64,000 nucleotides of DNA from Sambucus nigra (lineage: Eukaryota; Streptophyta; Magnoliopsida; Dipsacales; Adoxaceae): NCBI GenBank assembly GCA_949130495.1, contig OX422217.1, positions 575,084,606 to 575,148,605 of the forward strand. Reading direction: 5' to 3'. Under the pieces are notes generated by a model. It made no database searches. It was not told where the DNA came from and saw only the letters and a program-made list of their open reading frames with translations. Below, one piece after another: positions 1-11,812 of the stretch. How positions within the stretch are numbered: the first letter of the stretch is position 1; each line of letters opens with the position of its first letter. Position numbers and translations under genes: made by a program.

Positions 1-726
1 CGCTGCTATAACTCCTAGTCTATATAAAATACCATTGGTTAATACATAACGAGCAGCTTTGAACTTGAATTTCTTAGCTGCGAGTTTATCAATTGGCAAA
101 GTTCCATCTTAAATATAGGCCCTGATGGGATCCATCCATGATGGTCCCAAATCAAGATCAATGAAGTTCATAACCAGATCTTCGTCTATGCTCCGACCAG
201 CTAGAATCTCTATTGGGATTGTTCTTCGTAGCTCGATGCGTGTGGCTGATGCTAATCGAGCTAGGGCGTCTGCTCTTGCATTCTCCAGTCTTAGTACTCT
301 GACCAGCTGAACAGTAATAAAACTTGATACCAACTCCATTGCTTTTGCATGGTACTTGATCATTAACTCTCCCTTTGCTGCATATACTCCAAAAATCTGA
401 TTTATGATTAGCTGCGAATCGCTGAATACAACAATCTTCTCTGCTTTCATTGATCTGGCTAGACTTAAACCTGCAATCATTGCTTCATATTCGGCCTCAT
501 TATTAGAAGCTTTAAATTTAAAACACAGAGCATACTCCATATCGACCTCATCTGGACTTTTCAAAACAATCCCTGCTCCACTGCCCGCAGTGCACGAAGA
601 GCCATCTACATATAAATTCCATATGGGTAACTGATCATCAAAATTTTTATCCGAGAGAGTTCCTCGGTGAAATATCTGGTACTTCCTCTTATCCTCCTCC
701 AATACTTCTCGCTGCTCGTTAGTCAT
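1..726 (-). pseudogene. Element A second (archaeal-type) RNase H and linker toward integrase
   Basis: The open frame at 109-726 has the RNase H pattern: YVDGSS near residue 40, an acidic NNEAEYEA block, SDSQLIINQ and a C-terminal ENARADALARL. It ends with SWMDPIRAYI, the usual linker before integrase. A TAA at 106-108 interrupts the frame, which then stays open to base 1 as further linker. It follows the RT-RNase H block at 814-1962, as in Tat elements, where a second RNase H was acquired. Integrase is outside the window. No host function is implied. Confidence 0.85.
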
Positions 727-813
727 CTTTCCTTCCCCGCCTACCGAAATAAGTTGGTCGGGTTTTAATTTTGATGATCCTGTAACATCTACAGGTTGAT
801 CAATTTTTAAATC

Positions 814-1975
814 TTATTCTTCGGTGGCATTTTCTTGAGTAAACTCTGCGATAAAGTCTGCTACTGCTTGCCCTTTGAGCGACGACGTAGGCTCATAAAT
901 TATATCATATTCTTCGAGCTCCACTGCCCAGTACATCAATCTTCCCGATTTCTCGGGTTTATGTAGAGCTTGCCTTAATGGCATATTAGTATACACAACT
1001 ATAGTATGGGCTTGGAAGTAAGGTCTAATTCTTCTGCTGGCTTCAATCAACGCTAATGCCAACTTCTCCAACCTTGGATATCTAATTTTTGATCCTCGAA
1101 AAGCCTTGCTGGTGTAGTAGACTGGTTTATGCACTCCATCCTCCACTTTTATCAATGCCGAGCTAACAGCATTCTCTGAGACTGCTAGATACAAGTATAA
1201 TCTTTCTCCCATCACTGGTCTAGATAGCAAGGGAGGTGTTCCTAGGTACTTCTTCATTTCTTGAAAGGCCTCCTCACATTCATCATTCCACTCAAATGTT
1301 TTGCGGAGTGTTTTGAAGAATGGGAGACATCTATCTGTTTCTCGTGACATAAATCTTTTGAGTGCTGCTACTCGCCCTGTGAGACTTTGCACCTCCTTTT
1401 TTGTGATTGGAGATCTTAACTCTAATAAGGCCTTGATCTTCTTAGGATTTGCTTCAATTCCACGTTGGTTGACAATATATCCGAGGAACATTCCTTCTCG
1501 TACTCCGAATATGCACTTAGTGGGATTCAACTTCATTTGATATTTCTCTAGTTGATCAAAAGTTTGACCCAAATTAACTAGATGATCAGCAGCTTTCTTG
1601 CTCTTCGTCAGCATATCATCAACGTAAACCTCCATATTATGACTGATCTGCTCTGCAAACACCTTATTCATCAGCCGCTGATATGTTGCACCTGCATTTT
1701 TCAATCCAAAAGTCATAACATTATAACAATAAGTTCCCCTGGGGGTGATAAAAGAGGTACTCTCCCTGTCTTCAGGCTTCATTTTAATCTGGTTGTAACC
1801 AGAATAAACATCCATGAAACTCAACAACTCGTGTCCCGAGGTGGCATCCACCAACTGATCGATTCGAGGCAAAGGAAAATGATCCTTTGGGAAGGCTTTA
1901 TTAAGATCCGTGAAATCAACACACATCCTCCACTTATTATTCTTCTTCTTCACCATCACCACGTTTGTTAACTAG
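814..1975 (-). pseudogene. Element A reverse transcriptase and RNase H
   Basis: 382 residues with the classical Ty3/gypsy RT blocks: KWRMCVDFTDLNKAFPKD, DVYSGYNQIKM, FGLKNAGATYQR and the catalytic YVDDM, all intact. The RT-linked RNase H follows, with YYTSKAF, YPRLEKLALAL and a VADFIAEF end. Upstream the same frame continues through an in-frame TAG (1972-1974) where related elements have tryptophan, so the start is arbitrary: this is an internal part of a polyprotein. The RT active site itself looks functional, but the polyprotein cannot be made in one piece. Confidence 0.9.
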
Positions 1976-2202
1976 TCCGAATATTTAACGTCTTCAATAA
2001 AACACGCTTTCTGAAGCTTTTCGACCTCTTCCTGTATAGCTTGGTTCTTTTCAGGGCTGAACACTCTTCTTCTTTGCATTATTAGATTGATTTCCTTGTT
2101 CACATTAAGCTCGTGACATAGGAAGGCTGGGTCTATCCCTGGCATGTCTTCGTGGCTCCATACAAAAGTTTATTTTCTACTTCTTAGGAAAGCTATCAAT
2201 TC

Positions 2203-2906
2203 CTATTTTAGTGGGGCATCCAACGACGCACCGATTTGAGTTGTTCGTTCTGGGTATTCATCGTCCAGAATGACATTTTCAGTTACTTCCACGACCTGGC
2301 CTTTTACAAGCTGCGACTCGTCTCTAGGATCTAATGTTTTAATTTCTGCACCTTCATCCACTTGATAGGTAGTAGTATTTTTCCTGGATTCCTCCAGTTC
2401 TTCCTGCTCGGAAGATGAACAGTAGCATTCCCGAGATACTTTTTGGTCGCCCTTCACCACTCCTACTCTAAAGTTAGTTGGGAATTTTAAACATTGATGT
2501 ACAGTAGATGGTACTGCTTCGAACTTCTTCAAACCTACCCTTCCCATGATGATATTGTAAGCTGATTAGACATTTTTATCCATTACAAAAAAGCGTACTC
2601 TTTCTGTTCGACAAGCGGGCCATGTACCGATGAACATATCCAACTTGATCATCCCAAGTGGAAAAATTTTCTCGCCAGTAAAACCAAGGAGGGGATATGA
2701 TATGGCTCCAACTGGGATAGCTTTAGATTCAAACTATCAAAACATGGGTAGAACATGATGTCTGCCGAGCTGCCATTATCCACCAATACTCGTGAAATCA
2801 CTACTTCCTTCATCCTCATTTTGATCACCAATGGGTCATCATGAGGATATAGCACACCTGCGAGGTCGTTCTTAGAGAAAACGATGACCAGTTTATCTTT
2901 GTTCAC
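2203..2906 (-). pseudogene. Element A aspartic protease region and protease-RT linker
   Basis: The 2649-2906 frame contains VDNGSSADIMF, the retroviral-type aspartic protease motif (D-N/T-G) typical of Tat elements. The 2203-2547 frame continues with NIIMGR-type sequence and the acidic linker leading to RT. The pieces are in different frames or separated by stops; a TAA around 2565 falls where the frame otherwise continues into SAYNIIMGR. In life this enzyme would cut the Gag-Pol polyprotein. Confidence 0.8.
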
Positions 2907-3253
2907 CTTCCTCGGGAGATCATCTTCAGCTAGATTTATTCATTGAATGTACGAATAAGCTTGAGCCTCATTGAGGTAAGCTTTCCTCTCTGCAGTAAGG
3001 TCTCCACCTCCTGCATCTCCACCTGTAATAACATTGCAATCAAATGATCCAAAATGAATTGAAAATACCTCACGTTCTGGTTGCCTCAGTCTTTTGGGGA
3101 GATCGGGGTCATCTTCTGGATCATCTTCATGATCCCTTTTTTTTCATCTTTTGCTCAAAGAGGAGATTTAGACCTTTTCCCTCCTCGTTCATTGGTTCGA
3201 CCAACATTTTGATGATCAACATACTTGGCCAATTTTCCTCATCTAATGAGTGC

Positions 3254-4783
3254 TTAAATTTCATTCTGAAGAGCTATGCAACGATTGGTCGTGTGACCAT
3301 GATCTTTGTGGAATTCATAATATTTGGACTTGTCTCTCTTATCAGGATCTGCCTTCATTTTTTTGGGCCAGGATAGCTCCTCACTGTTCTTGATCTCTTC
3401 CAGAATGTGATTTATATCCACCTTCAAGGGAGTATAATTTATGTATTTCTTCATATGTTCCAATGCTTGCTTACCCTTTGATTGCCTGTTACCACCGTTG
3501 TTCTTTTGTTCCTTCTTTTCAGTTTTACCATCTTCCACCTTGGTCTCCTTAGTATCTGCGTTCTTCTTCGTAGCCATGGCTTCCTCGGCATTCATGATTT
3601 TTGCTGCTTTTACCGTCAGTTCTGCCATGGTCCTGGGTGGATCTTTGGCTAAAGTGTAGTACAATTTATTGGGCAACAGTCCACTCATCAAAGAAGTAAT
3701 TGTAATTTTCTCCTTATAATCAATTACTTCCAGTTTCTCGTTATTGAAACGAGTAATATAATCCCTGGTGCTTTCACCTGTCTTTTGTCTAAAACTTAGC
3801 AAGTGTGCTACTCGTTTGACTGGCTTTGCTCTAAAACAAAAATTTCCAATAAAGAGTTCTGCTAGCTGAAAGAAAGTCGCAATTTTCCCCCGAGGAAGGT
3901 TATTGTACCACATTTGAGCAGATCCGGTAAGAGTTCCTGAAAATGCCTTGCATCGCATCTCGGCAGGAACAACATAGATATCAGCAGCTGCTTGGTATTG
4001 CTCTATATGGAGAACAGGATCAGTTTTTCCATCGTATTTTGGTGTTACTACCGGGGCTTTGAATTTTTACAGTGTGGGAAAGTCCACAATCTCTTGTATG
4101 AATGGTGTTCCTTGAACAAAAGTTCTTTGTAGAGGATTCTTGGTTTTGGCCATCTCCCCTAATCTATCCTCCAACCTTTGAATTGAGTCCTTCCATACAT
4201 CATTTCCTTCTTTGATCTTATTGGTTTGAGCAACTGATCGTGTTGAATTTGCCTCTTGGGATCTTTCATGATGAGGAGCTGGTCGTGATTGGGTAGAGCC
4301 TTCCTTTAACTCAGATGGTCGCTGAGAGTTCCTCGGCACAATCCTAGGGGGACATCTATTCCTCCTAGGACCCAAACGATCAAAAGGAGAGACTCTACTC
4401 AACCTTTCAAGAGAACTTGTCCTTTCTGGAGATAGAGTGATGTTTTATTGAGTGTCTATAGCTCGAATCGAGGAAGTCCGCCCAGGCTGGTAAGAAGGAT
4501 CATTAGATCTCTCAGTACGATATGAATCGGTGCGTCTAGATTGAGACTCCTCTAGGAATAACGTTCGCCTTAAACGAGTATTTCTCTGAACACTTCGTTG
4601 TCCTGATTGGGCTGGCACTCCGCTTTGAACGGTTTGTATGAGTTGATGCATGGTTTCTTGCATGACCGTTTGCCCTTGGGCTAAATTAGCCATTATACCA
4701 GCCAGATCTGAAAAACTTGGGAGAACAGAAGGATTCGGGGGAATCCCAGTGTTTCGATTACTGGATTCCGGATTATCAGCCAT
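3254..4783 (-). pseudogene. Element A gag
   Basis: Three broken pieces. 4445-4783 is the N-terminus, starting MADNPESSNRN and rich in Q, S and R. 4067-4402 is a charged linker with SRVSPFDRLGPRR. 3254-3958 holds the retrotransposon gag domain (GSAQMWYNNLPRG, FRQKTGESTRDYITRFNNE) and a zinc-knuckle-like end with EFHKDHGHTTNRC. Order and orientation agree with the LTR at 4847-5128 being the 5' LTR. Frame changes between the pieces mark it as decayed. Confidence 0.82.
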
Positions 4784-4825
4784 TGATGATGAGTTGTTTT
4801 GGTGAAAAATGCTAATTACAATCGT

Positions 4826-4844
4826 TTCTCACAGACGGCGCCAA
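4826..4844 (-). other. Element A primer binding site
   Basis: On the minus strand the sequence reads TTGGCGCCGTCTGTGAGAA directly after the LTR end. It is nearly the same as the site in element B (5575-5593), which supports both being Tat relatives that prime from the same tRNA class. The exact tRNA was not determined. Confidence 0.7.
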
Positions 4845-4846
4845 TC

Positions 4847-5128
4847 TGTTGATGTAAAAAACTAGATTTGATCTAATTATTTTAATCACAGATAAAAAAT
4901 GAGCAAGTAAATAAGACAATAGATTTTTAAAGTGGTTCAGCCTTTAGAGAATGGCCTACGTCCACTGTTTTGTATTACTAATTTATTTGCCTTGAATTCT
5001 CGATAAGTGATTTTACCAAGAGATTCAACGTGTCCTTCTAATGAGGAGATTACAATGTATTTATAGCCTTGAGGATGTACATGTGAAAGAATAATGCATA
5101 GTTGTCCAGTAGGCATGTACATCTGTAC
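4847..5128 (-). repeat. Element A 5' LTR, truncated
   Basis: On the minus strand the LTR ends ...ACATCAACA two bases before the primer binding site. Going the other way it stops at 5128, exactly where the LTR of element B begins. Its missing part was not found beyond the far end of B, so the far junction has been lost or rearranged. Confidence 0.65.
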
Positions 5129-5573
5129 TGTGGGTACCTGGAATTTAGAACCATGGGCCTGGACGAGTAGCCCAGTCCTGGCGGCCCAAAGTCCAGGCCC
5201 TTCATCTTTTATATTGATCCGGTCTCCCCCTCCAGGCCCTTCATCTTTTATATTGATCCGGTCTCCCCTCACGATCCGATGGAGGGAAGTTATAGGGGAG
5301 ATGGGAAACGTGGAGGAACCCATCACCTCCACTTACCTACATTTAAATGTATATATTAAACCCTAGGTCCGGGGCAAATGGACAAGTTGTATTCTCTGTA
5401 ATCACTCTCCAGAGTATATAGAAATAACACTGACTGCACCACCGTGGACGTAGGCACATCTTTGCTGAACCACGTATATCTTTTGGTGTGTGATCGACAT
5501 TTTGTTTTCCTTGTTCTTTCTCGGTAATTACTTCTCTCATATTTATTTGTGTTGCATAATAATTGTCACCACA
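5129..5573 (+). repeat. Element B 5' LTR (about 445 bp)
   Basis: It starts TGTGGGTACC and ends ACCACA one base before the primer binding site. It contains a direct duplication of a 35-base GC-rich segment (CAGGCCCTTCATCTTTTATA... at 5197 and 5232). The start is confirmed by the matching sequence at 15397. Confidence 0.8.
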
Positions 5574-5574
5574 A

Positions 5575-5593
5575 TTGGCGCCGTCTGTGGGAA
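5575..5593 (+). other. Element B primer binding site
   Basis: TTGGCGCCGTCTGTGGGAA lies one base after the LTR end, the position expected for the minus-strand primer site of an LTR retrotransposon. Confidence 0.75.
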
Positions 5594-5641
5594 ACATTCA
5601 TCTTTCCCTGAGAAGATCCCACACCAAGAAAGGAGTCTAAG

Positions 5642-7150
5642 ATGTCTGGTCACAGCAGCAATGCCCCTCAAGCAGGAGATATTCAAGAGCCACCTGCTCC
5701 TCGCAGGATTAGGTCTGAAGTCTGGTGATCAGACCAGAGAGCTCGTCCGGAAAGGCCAGCCTCAGAGGAAAGTCAGGGACCAGCGAGGTCCACACAGATA
5801 TGCAGATTAATCGATGCATATGAGGCAAGGCTCCACGAGCAGAGGGAGTCTTCTCGCAGATACGAGGCTGAGAATGCTCGCTTGAAAAGAAGACTGGAAA
5901 GACTGGAGAGGGAACTACGTCCTGATACCAGGAGACGCCCATATCACACTCCTAGCCCTCAGGCGAGCAAGTCTCGCAGCTGAGGAAGGAGCCCTAGGCG
6001 AGAATCTGAAAAGGTCGAAGGTGGCGAATCAGACGACGACCTCCGCGAACAGCTGCGACAAGCTCGCCGCTACCAGAGCCCTGCTCGCAGCGACGAGAAC
6101 ATACGAAACCTAGTCCACAGAGAGATGGACCAACATCCTGCTCACCACGGAGCAAGATCAACTAGAGAACTCGTGAGGAGAGCTCTCAAAACCCAAGAAA
6201 TTTGCCATTCCAAGGTTCAAGATTTACGACGGGAAAACTGATCCCATCGATCACATCCGGCAATATCGACAGGCCATGACCCTCTGGAATCACCGAGATT
6301 CCCTGATGTGCCGCATTTTTCCCTCGAGCTTGCATGATGTAGCACATAAGTGGTTCGAAAGGCTTCCCCACCGTTCGATCAAGAATTTCAAATCCCTAGC
6401 CAAACTCTTTACGGCCCGATTCATTACCAGCAGTTCCCACCCCAAAAGGATGGATGCTCTGCTAACAATGAAGAAAAAGCCTCAAGAAACCCTACGAGAC
6501 TATGCGAAAAGGTACTGGGAGTTATTCAATGAGATCGAGGACTGTGCGGAAGAGGTGGCAGTGGCTTCCTTCAAAATTGGGCTTCCTAGCTCTTCCCTCC
6601 TTTACCAGTCCCTGACGAAGAAGGAAGCTATGACTATTGACGACTTGATGGACCGGATCAAGAAATACGCAAAGGTGGAAGATGTCACCCGCCTTAATAT
6701 AGGAGAAAACGGTCGAGATAAACTCACTACCAAGGGAAGTGAGAAAACTGAGAACTGGAAGAAAGGAGGAAAGAGTGGGGGCAAAAATGGCTCCAAGAAT
6801 GGAGGGAACCCTGATGCGTCAAAATCATTCCAGGCAGTCAACACCGTCTTCAAAGAACCAATTTACAAAATTCTCGCGAAGATCAAGGACGAGCTGTTCA
6901 TCAAGTGGCCCCGAAAAATGGGAGGAGATCCCTCGAAGAGGAACAACGCATTAAGATGCGCTTTCCACAAAGAGGGAGGACATAATACCGAACACTGTAA
7001 AGATCTTAAGTCTCACCTCGAGGAGTTGGCCCAGTCTGGACACTTGAATGACTACGTGGAAAAAAGGGTAGAGAAAGTGGCTGCCAACAGAGAAGCGAGA
7101 CTCGATAACGTGCTCGAGGAAGACGCTGGACATGAGTTCGCAGTAATCCA
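5642..7150 (+). pseudogene. Element B gag
   Basis: The likely start is the ATG at 5642 (MSGHSSNAPQ), 50 bases after the primer site. The frame meets a TGA near 5729 and then shifts. The middle part is arginine- and glutamate-rich and probably coiled coil (ENARLKRRLERLERELR). The retrotransposon gag domain follows from about 6276 (HKWFERLPHRSIKNF, LTMKKKPQETLRDYAKRY). A zinc-knuckle-like CAFHKEGGHNTEHC lies near 6960. Gag forms the particle shell and binds RNA. Broken at the N-terminus, otherwise a long open stretch. Confidence 0.82.
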
Positions 7151-7834
7151 CGGAGCATACGACATCAAGCAAATACAAGGGAACTCAACTCGAATGGAAG
7201 TGAAAAAACTTACGGCAGTGGTGCAGGCCTTTCAAATCGATCCAGCAAAGTCCCAGTCAGGAAAGCGTAGACGAGCAGAGGACGTCAACTATAACAAGCA
7301 TATAGTTTTCACAGAAGAAGATTTGGTGGGTGTAAGGACCCCACATCATAATGCTCTGGTCATTACACTCAGGATAGCCAACTTTGACGTTGATAAGTTG
7401 CTCGTCGATCAAGGAAGCTCATCCGAAGTAATGTACCTCGACTTATTCAGAAAGTTGAAGTTTAGCGTCGCCGACCTAAAGGAAGCTACTCTTCCTTTGG
7501 TCGGCTTCGCTGGAAAAATGAACATGCCCCTGGGCAAGATAGTACTGCCAGTACGTGCTGGAAACATCTCCAAGATGATTGAGTTTCTGGTAGTCGACAT
7601 CGACTCGCCATACTAGGCCATCCTCGGCAGGGGATGGCTTCATGCAATGAAGGCAGTCCCCTCGACCTACCATCAGAAGCTCAAATATGTAACCGAGCAA
7701 GGAGTAATGGAGATCCACGGTGACCAAGCAATGGCAAGAAGGTGCTTCATAGCATCCATCCGGCTAAAGCCAGAGAAGAAAGCCGGTCAACCCAACAAGA
7801 AAGATGAAGAAGGTGAGACGCCTTCCAAATAGCA
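7151..7834 (+). pseudogene. Element B protease
   Basis: LLVDQGSSSEVMYLDLF at about 7398-7448 is the aspartic protease motif with the catalytic D kept; the usual N after it is Q. The frame is cut by a TAG at 7614-7616 in PY*AILGRGWL, where glutamine (CAG) is expected, and then continues in the same frame to 7832. The end contains the lysine-rich stretch common before RT. Confidence 0.78.
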
Positions 7835-7913
7835 ATTAAAGTACGGAAGACCCGAAGTAGAGGAAACCAGTCTCCTCCCCTCCGAGCGTGTTATCGAGGA
7901 CCTAATAGAAATT

Positions 7914-9418
7914 ATGGGCCAAGATGGTGACAGTAGCAGAGTTTTTTTTATAGGAGCATCTCTCACCAACGAAGAGCGGAAGGAGTTGACGACCTTGCTG
8001 AGATGCAACATAGATATTTTCGCATGGGAACCGTACGAGCTGCCCGAAATTGATCCTAGTGTGGTCTGTCATCAGTTGCACATCGACCCCACATTCAAGC
8101 CAATCACGCAGAAGGCACGGCGAATTGCACCTGAGAAGGCTAAAGCGATAGAAAAGGAAGTCAAGAAACTGCTGGATGCAGGATCCATACGGGAAGTGCA
8201 ATTCCCCAAGTGGTTATCCAACCCAGTAGTAGTTCCGAAGAGTAATGGAAAGTGGAGAGTTTGCATCGACTTCACCGACCTCAACAAAGAATGCCCCAAG
8301 GATAGTTACCCCTCCTAAAGATAGACCAACTAGTAGATGCCACCGCAGCTCACGAGCGAATGAGTTTCCTGGAAGCGTACTCGGGATATCATCAGATCCC
8401 CTTGTATGCACCAGACCAGGACAAAACGATGTTCATCACGACAGTTGGTTTATATTGTTATAAGGTCATGCATTTTGGGCTCAAAAATGCCGGGGCAACC
8501 TATCAGCGGCTGGTTACTAAAATGTTCAAGAGCCAAATGGGAGACACAATGGAGGTATACATCTATGACATGCTCGTTAAGAGCAAGAAGAAAGAAGATC
8601 ACCTCTCGGACCTGTCAAGTACCTTCGAAACCCTCAGGAAGTACTGGATGAAACTTAATGCGAGCAAGTGTTCCTTCGGTGTCCAGTCAGGAAAATTTCT
8701 TGGGTACTTGGTTAGTAAGCGAGGCATAGAATCTAATCCAGACTAGATCGATGCAATCAATAGAGTGCAACCTCCTTGCACAATCCGGGATGTGCAGAAG
8801 CTCACTGGGATGCTCGCTACCTTAAATCGCTTCATTTCCAGATCCTCCGAGAAGTGCAAGCCTTTTTTCTAGCTCCTAAAGGGGAGTAAATCAATAGAAT
8901 GGAACCCATATTGCTCGTGAGCATTGGATGAGCTTAAATCCTACCTAAGAACTCCACCACTGCTTGCCATACCACAACAAAAGGATTCTTTATACCTGTA
9001 CCTATCTGTATCCAATCATGCCGTCAGCTCTGCGCTAATATGCGAGGTGGCAGGGACCCAACACCCCGTTTATTACGCGAGCAAAACGTTATTAGACGCC
9101 GAGCAAAGGTACCTACCATTGGAGAAGCTCGCCTTCGCCCTAGTAATAGCCTCGAGGAAGCTAAAGCATTATTTCAAAGCTCACACTATCGTCGTCCTTA
9201 CATCGCACCCCCTCAAGGCAGTCCTAAGGAAGGCGGATCTGTCGGATAGACTGTCTAAGTGGTCAGTCGAGCTTGGCCGGTTTGACATCCAATTTCAACC
9301 AAGGACAGCTATCAAGGGACATATCCTTGCTGATTTCATAGCCGAATTCACAGGCGAAGAACTCTCCGACCAGCCTCAGCCAACAAAGCAAAACAACCAA
9401 GCGACAGTGGGAAACTGA
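7914..9418 (+). pseudogene. Element B reverse transcriptase and RNase H
   Basis: RT blocks are recognisable in order: NGKWRVCIDFTDLNKECPKD, SGYHQIPLY, FGLKNAGATYQR. The catalytic motif reads YIYDM instead of YVDDM, so one essential aspartate is lost. There is a frameshift near 8316, in-frame TAG at 8744 and 8870, TGA at 8918 and TGA at 9416. The connected RNase H has YYASKTL, YLPLEKLAFAL and ILADFIAEF. The order matches element A, but this copy is clearly dead. Confidence 0.88.
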
Positions 9419-9913
9419 AAACTATTCGTTGATGGAGCCTCCAACTCAAAGGGGGCATGGGTAGGTATTGTTCTCATCACTCCAGAAAACACAATCCTTG
9501 AACAAGGAATCAGGCTGGGATTCGCAGTCTCCAACAACGAAGCAGAGTACGAAGCCCTAATAGCAGGTCTCCAAAAAGCGCAAACTCTGGGAGCGAAACA
9601 TTTGCAGGTGTTCGCCGATTCGCAACTAGTCTCCAACCAGATAAGTGGAGATTATAACGCGAAGGATGAAAGAATGGCAGCCTACCTAGCCTTGGTGAAA
9701 AAACTAATGACGAGCTTCGAGGAGATCAACATCCAACAGTTTCCTAGGGGGTAAAACAGTCATGCTGATGCCTTAGCGGCCCTGAGTTCAGCAGTTAACT
9801 CCAGCCTTAAAAGGGTCATCCCCATAGATTTCCTCATTTGTCCGAGCATTAACCACAACAGCAAGCTGTCAAACGTAGGACAAATACTCCAGGTGGGACC
9901 AGCCCCCAGCTGA
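9419..9913 (+). pseudogene. Element B second RNase H
   Basis: Directly after the RT-RNase H stop the frame reads [18 protein letters not shown], then [14 protein letters not shown] and [10 protein letters not shown], the Tat-specific second RNase H. A TAA sits near 9751. The linker ends PS*MDPLKDYL, with a TGA at 9911 exactly where element A has tryptophan in SWMDP. Confidence 0.8.
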
Positions 9914-11148
9914 ATGGACCCCTTAAAAGACTATTTGAAGGAGGGCACGCTCCCAGAGGACAAGAAAACTGCCCACCAGATAAGAGTCAAAGCTGCTCGC
10001 TTTCACTTATCTACAGGGGTAACTTGTATAAGAAATCCTTCTTCGGTCCCTATCTTAAATGCATCCATCCAGGCGATGCCGAGCAAGTATTGCGCGAGCT
10101 TCACAACGGAATCTGCGAAAGTCACGTCGAAGGAAGGTCTATAGCCTTTCGAGCAATAAAGGAAGGTTATTGGTGGCCATATATGCAAAAGGACTCTGTG
10201 GTATATATCCAAAAATGTCTGAAATGCCAACTCCACGCTCCTATGGTCCACCAACCCGCTAGCGACCTAAAATCCCTGACCAACCCATGGCCCTTCGACC
10301 AATGGGGAATGGATATCGTGGGACCACTGCCCACCGCTGCCGGCAATCGCAAATACCTGTTGGTCACAACTGACTACTTCACCAAATGGATCGAGGCAGA
10401 ACCATTGGCGAACATCCGAGATGTTGATATGATAAGATTCATATGGAGGAATATAATCACTCGATTCGGAATCCCCAGAACCATCATCACTGATAATGGG
10501 ACACAATTTGAGAGTGGTCCCTTTCAAGACTTATGTAACGAACACGGGATCAGGTACAACTTCAGTTCGGTGGCCTACCCTCAAAGCAATGGACAAGCAG
10601 AGGCTTCCAATAAAACTGTGATCGATGGATTGAAGAAGCGATTAGAGTGAGCCAAAGGCGCATGGGCAACCGAGCTACCCCACATTCTATGGGCATACCG
10701 AACTACCCCTCGGTGAAAAACAATAGAAACGCCATTCTCACTAACATATGGTATGCAAGCAATCATACCACTAGAAGCGGGATTGCCAACAATGCGATCC
10801 GACCTTGTCGAGCAAGGACAGAATGATGAGACATTGCTCGCTGAACTCGACCTGGTCGACGAGCGTAGAGAATTTGCCCTGGTAAAACTTGCGAGCTATC
10901 AGCAACAGCTCGCAAAACACTACCACTAAAGGGTTAACCCAAGAAGATTCCAAGTTGGGGACTATGTTCTAAGAAAAGTCCTGGGCAACGCGGTAAAGTC
11001 ATCAGACAGCAATCTAGACCCAAACTGGGAAGGACCCTTTAAAATAACTAAAGACGACCTGCAAGGTGCCTATCATTTGGAAACAATGGAGGGCAGAGAG
11101 ATACCACGAGCATGGAACGCAGCGAATCTCAAGAAATTCTATTTTTAG
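9914..11148 (+). pseudogene. Element B integrase
   Basis: An H2C2 zinc-binding segment ends KCLKCQLHAP near 10222-10250. The DDE core follows: WGMDIVGPLP (first D), IITDNGTQFES (second D) and NGQAEASNK (E), all three catalytic residues present. The longest frame ends at 10650 with a TGA after KKRLE; the C-terminal part continues with further stops to PRAWNAANLKKFYF and a final TAG at 11146-11148. No chromodomain is seen, as usual for Tat. Integrase would insert the cDNA into the genome. Confidence 0.87.
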
Positions 11149-11812
11149 ATTCTCAAGAAATTCTATTGTCGAATCTTTTTCTTGCATTTGTTATGTGAAA
11201 GGACAGTTCATTTCTCTTATTACTAATGAAAGTTACTTAAATTGATTACCCTCTGATTAGTAACAGTTGCATTTTATCACACATTTTTCCAAATCACAAG
11301 CACGACGATCGATATAGCAGGGGAATAACCCTCCTCAGGTCATCATCATTAAGCACGAGAGACCTCTTAGCATTGCCCCTGGCAATATATAAAGTCCTAT
11401 AGAGGATTCTTAGGCAATGCGACCAGATTTTTATACTGGCCATCAAACCTACTTTGGTTGAGCAAAATCCTGATCGGATGAAGACGTCCAGTACCAGGTG
11501 TGTCCTCGCCAATTGCCCTGTTTAGGCCTAAGGAAGTGTGACGACACAACCTAAAAGGTAAAATGGGGCATAATGGTATTTTGGTATTATACTGGACTGG
11601 GGGGACACTTGCATGACAAATAAAAAAGGATTATGAAGCAGCAAGAATATAAAAAGATTGGTTGAACGCGTTTAGTCGGCAAAATTGCCCCAAACACGAA
11701 CTTTTCATTAATCTCTTATATTTACAACAGTGATAATACAAATTTAGTCGGCGATGTTCGCCCAAAGCATTTACATTATCAAAAATAGAAAAGAATAACA
11801 ACTTGCAAAATT
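11149..11812. other. Element B spacer between pol and antisense gene
   Basis: About 660 bases, AT-rich, holding the convergent 3' ends of the sense pol and the antisense gene. No open frame here resembles a known protein. It contains a duplicated TTTTAGATTCTCAAGAAATT-like segment around the pol stop. Confidence 0.5.

Larger units (their letters stand above)
1..5128 (-). mobile_element. Element A: 5' part of a Ty3/gypsy retrotransposon, Tat lineage
   Basis: On the minus strand the order is LTR, primer binding site, gag, protease, RT, RNase H and a second RNase H; the integrase would lie beyond base 1. Two RNase H domains in a row and no sign of a chromodomain point to the Tat branch (Ogre/Retand/Grande relatives). 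The reading frame is broken at several places, including an in-frame TAG at 1972-1974 just before the RT block where tryptophan is expected. The LTR is cut at 5128, where element B begins. Confidence 0.88.
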
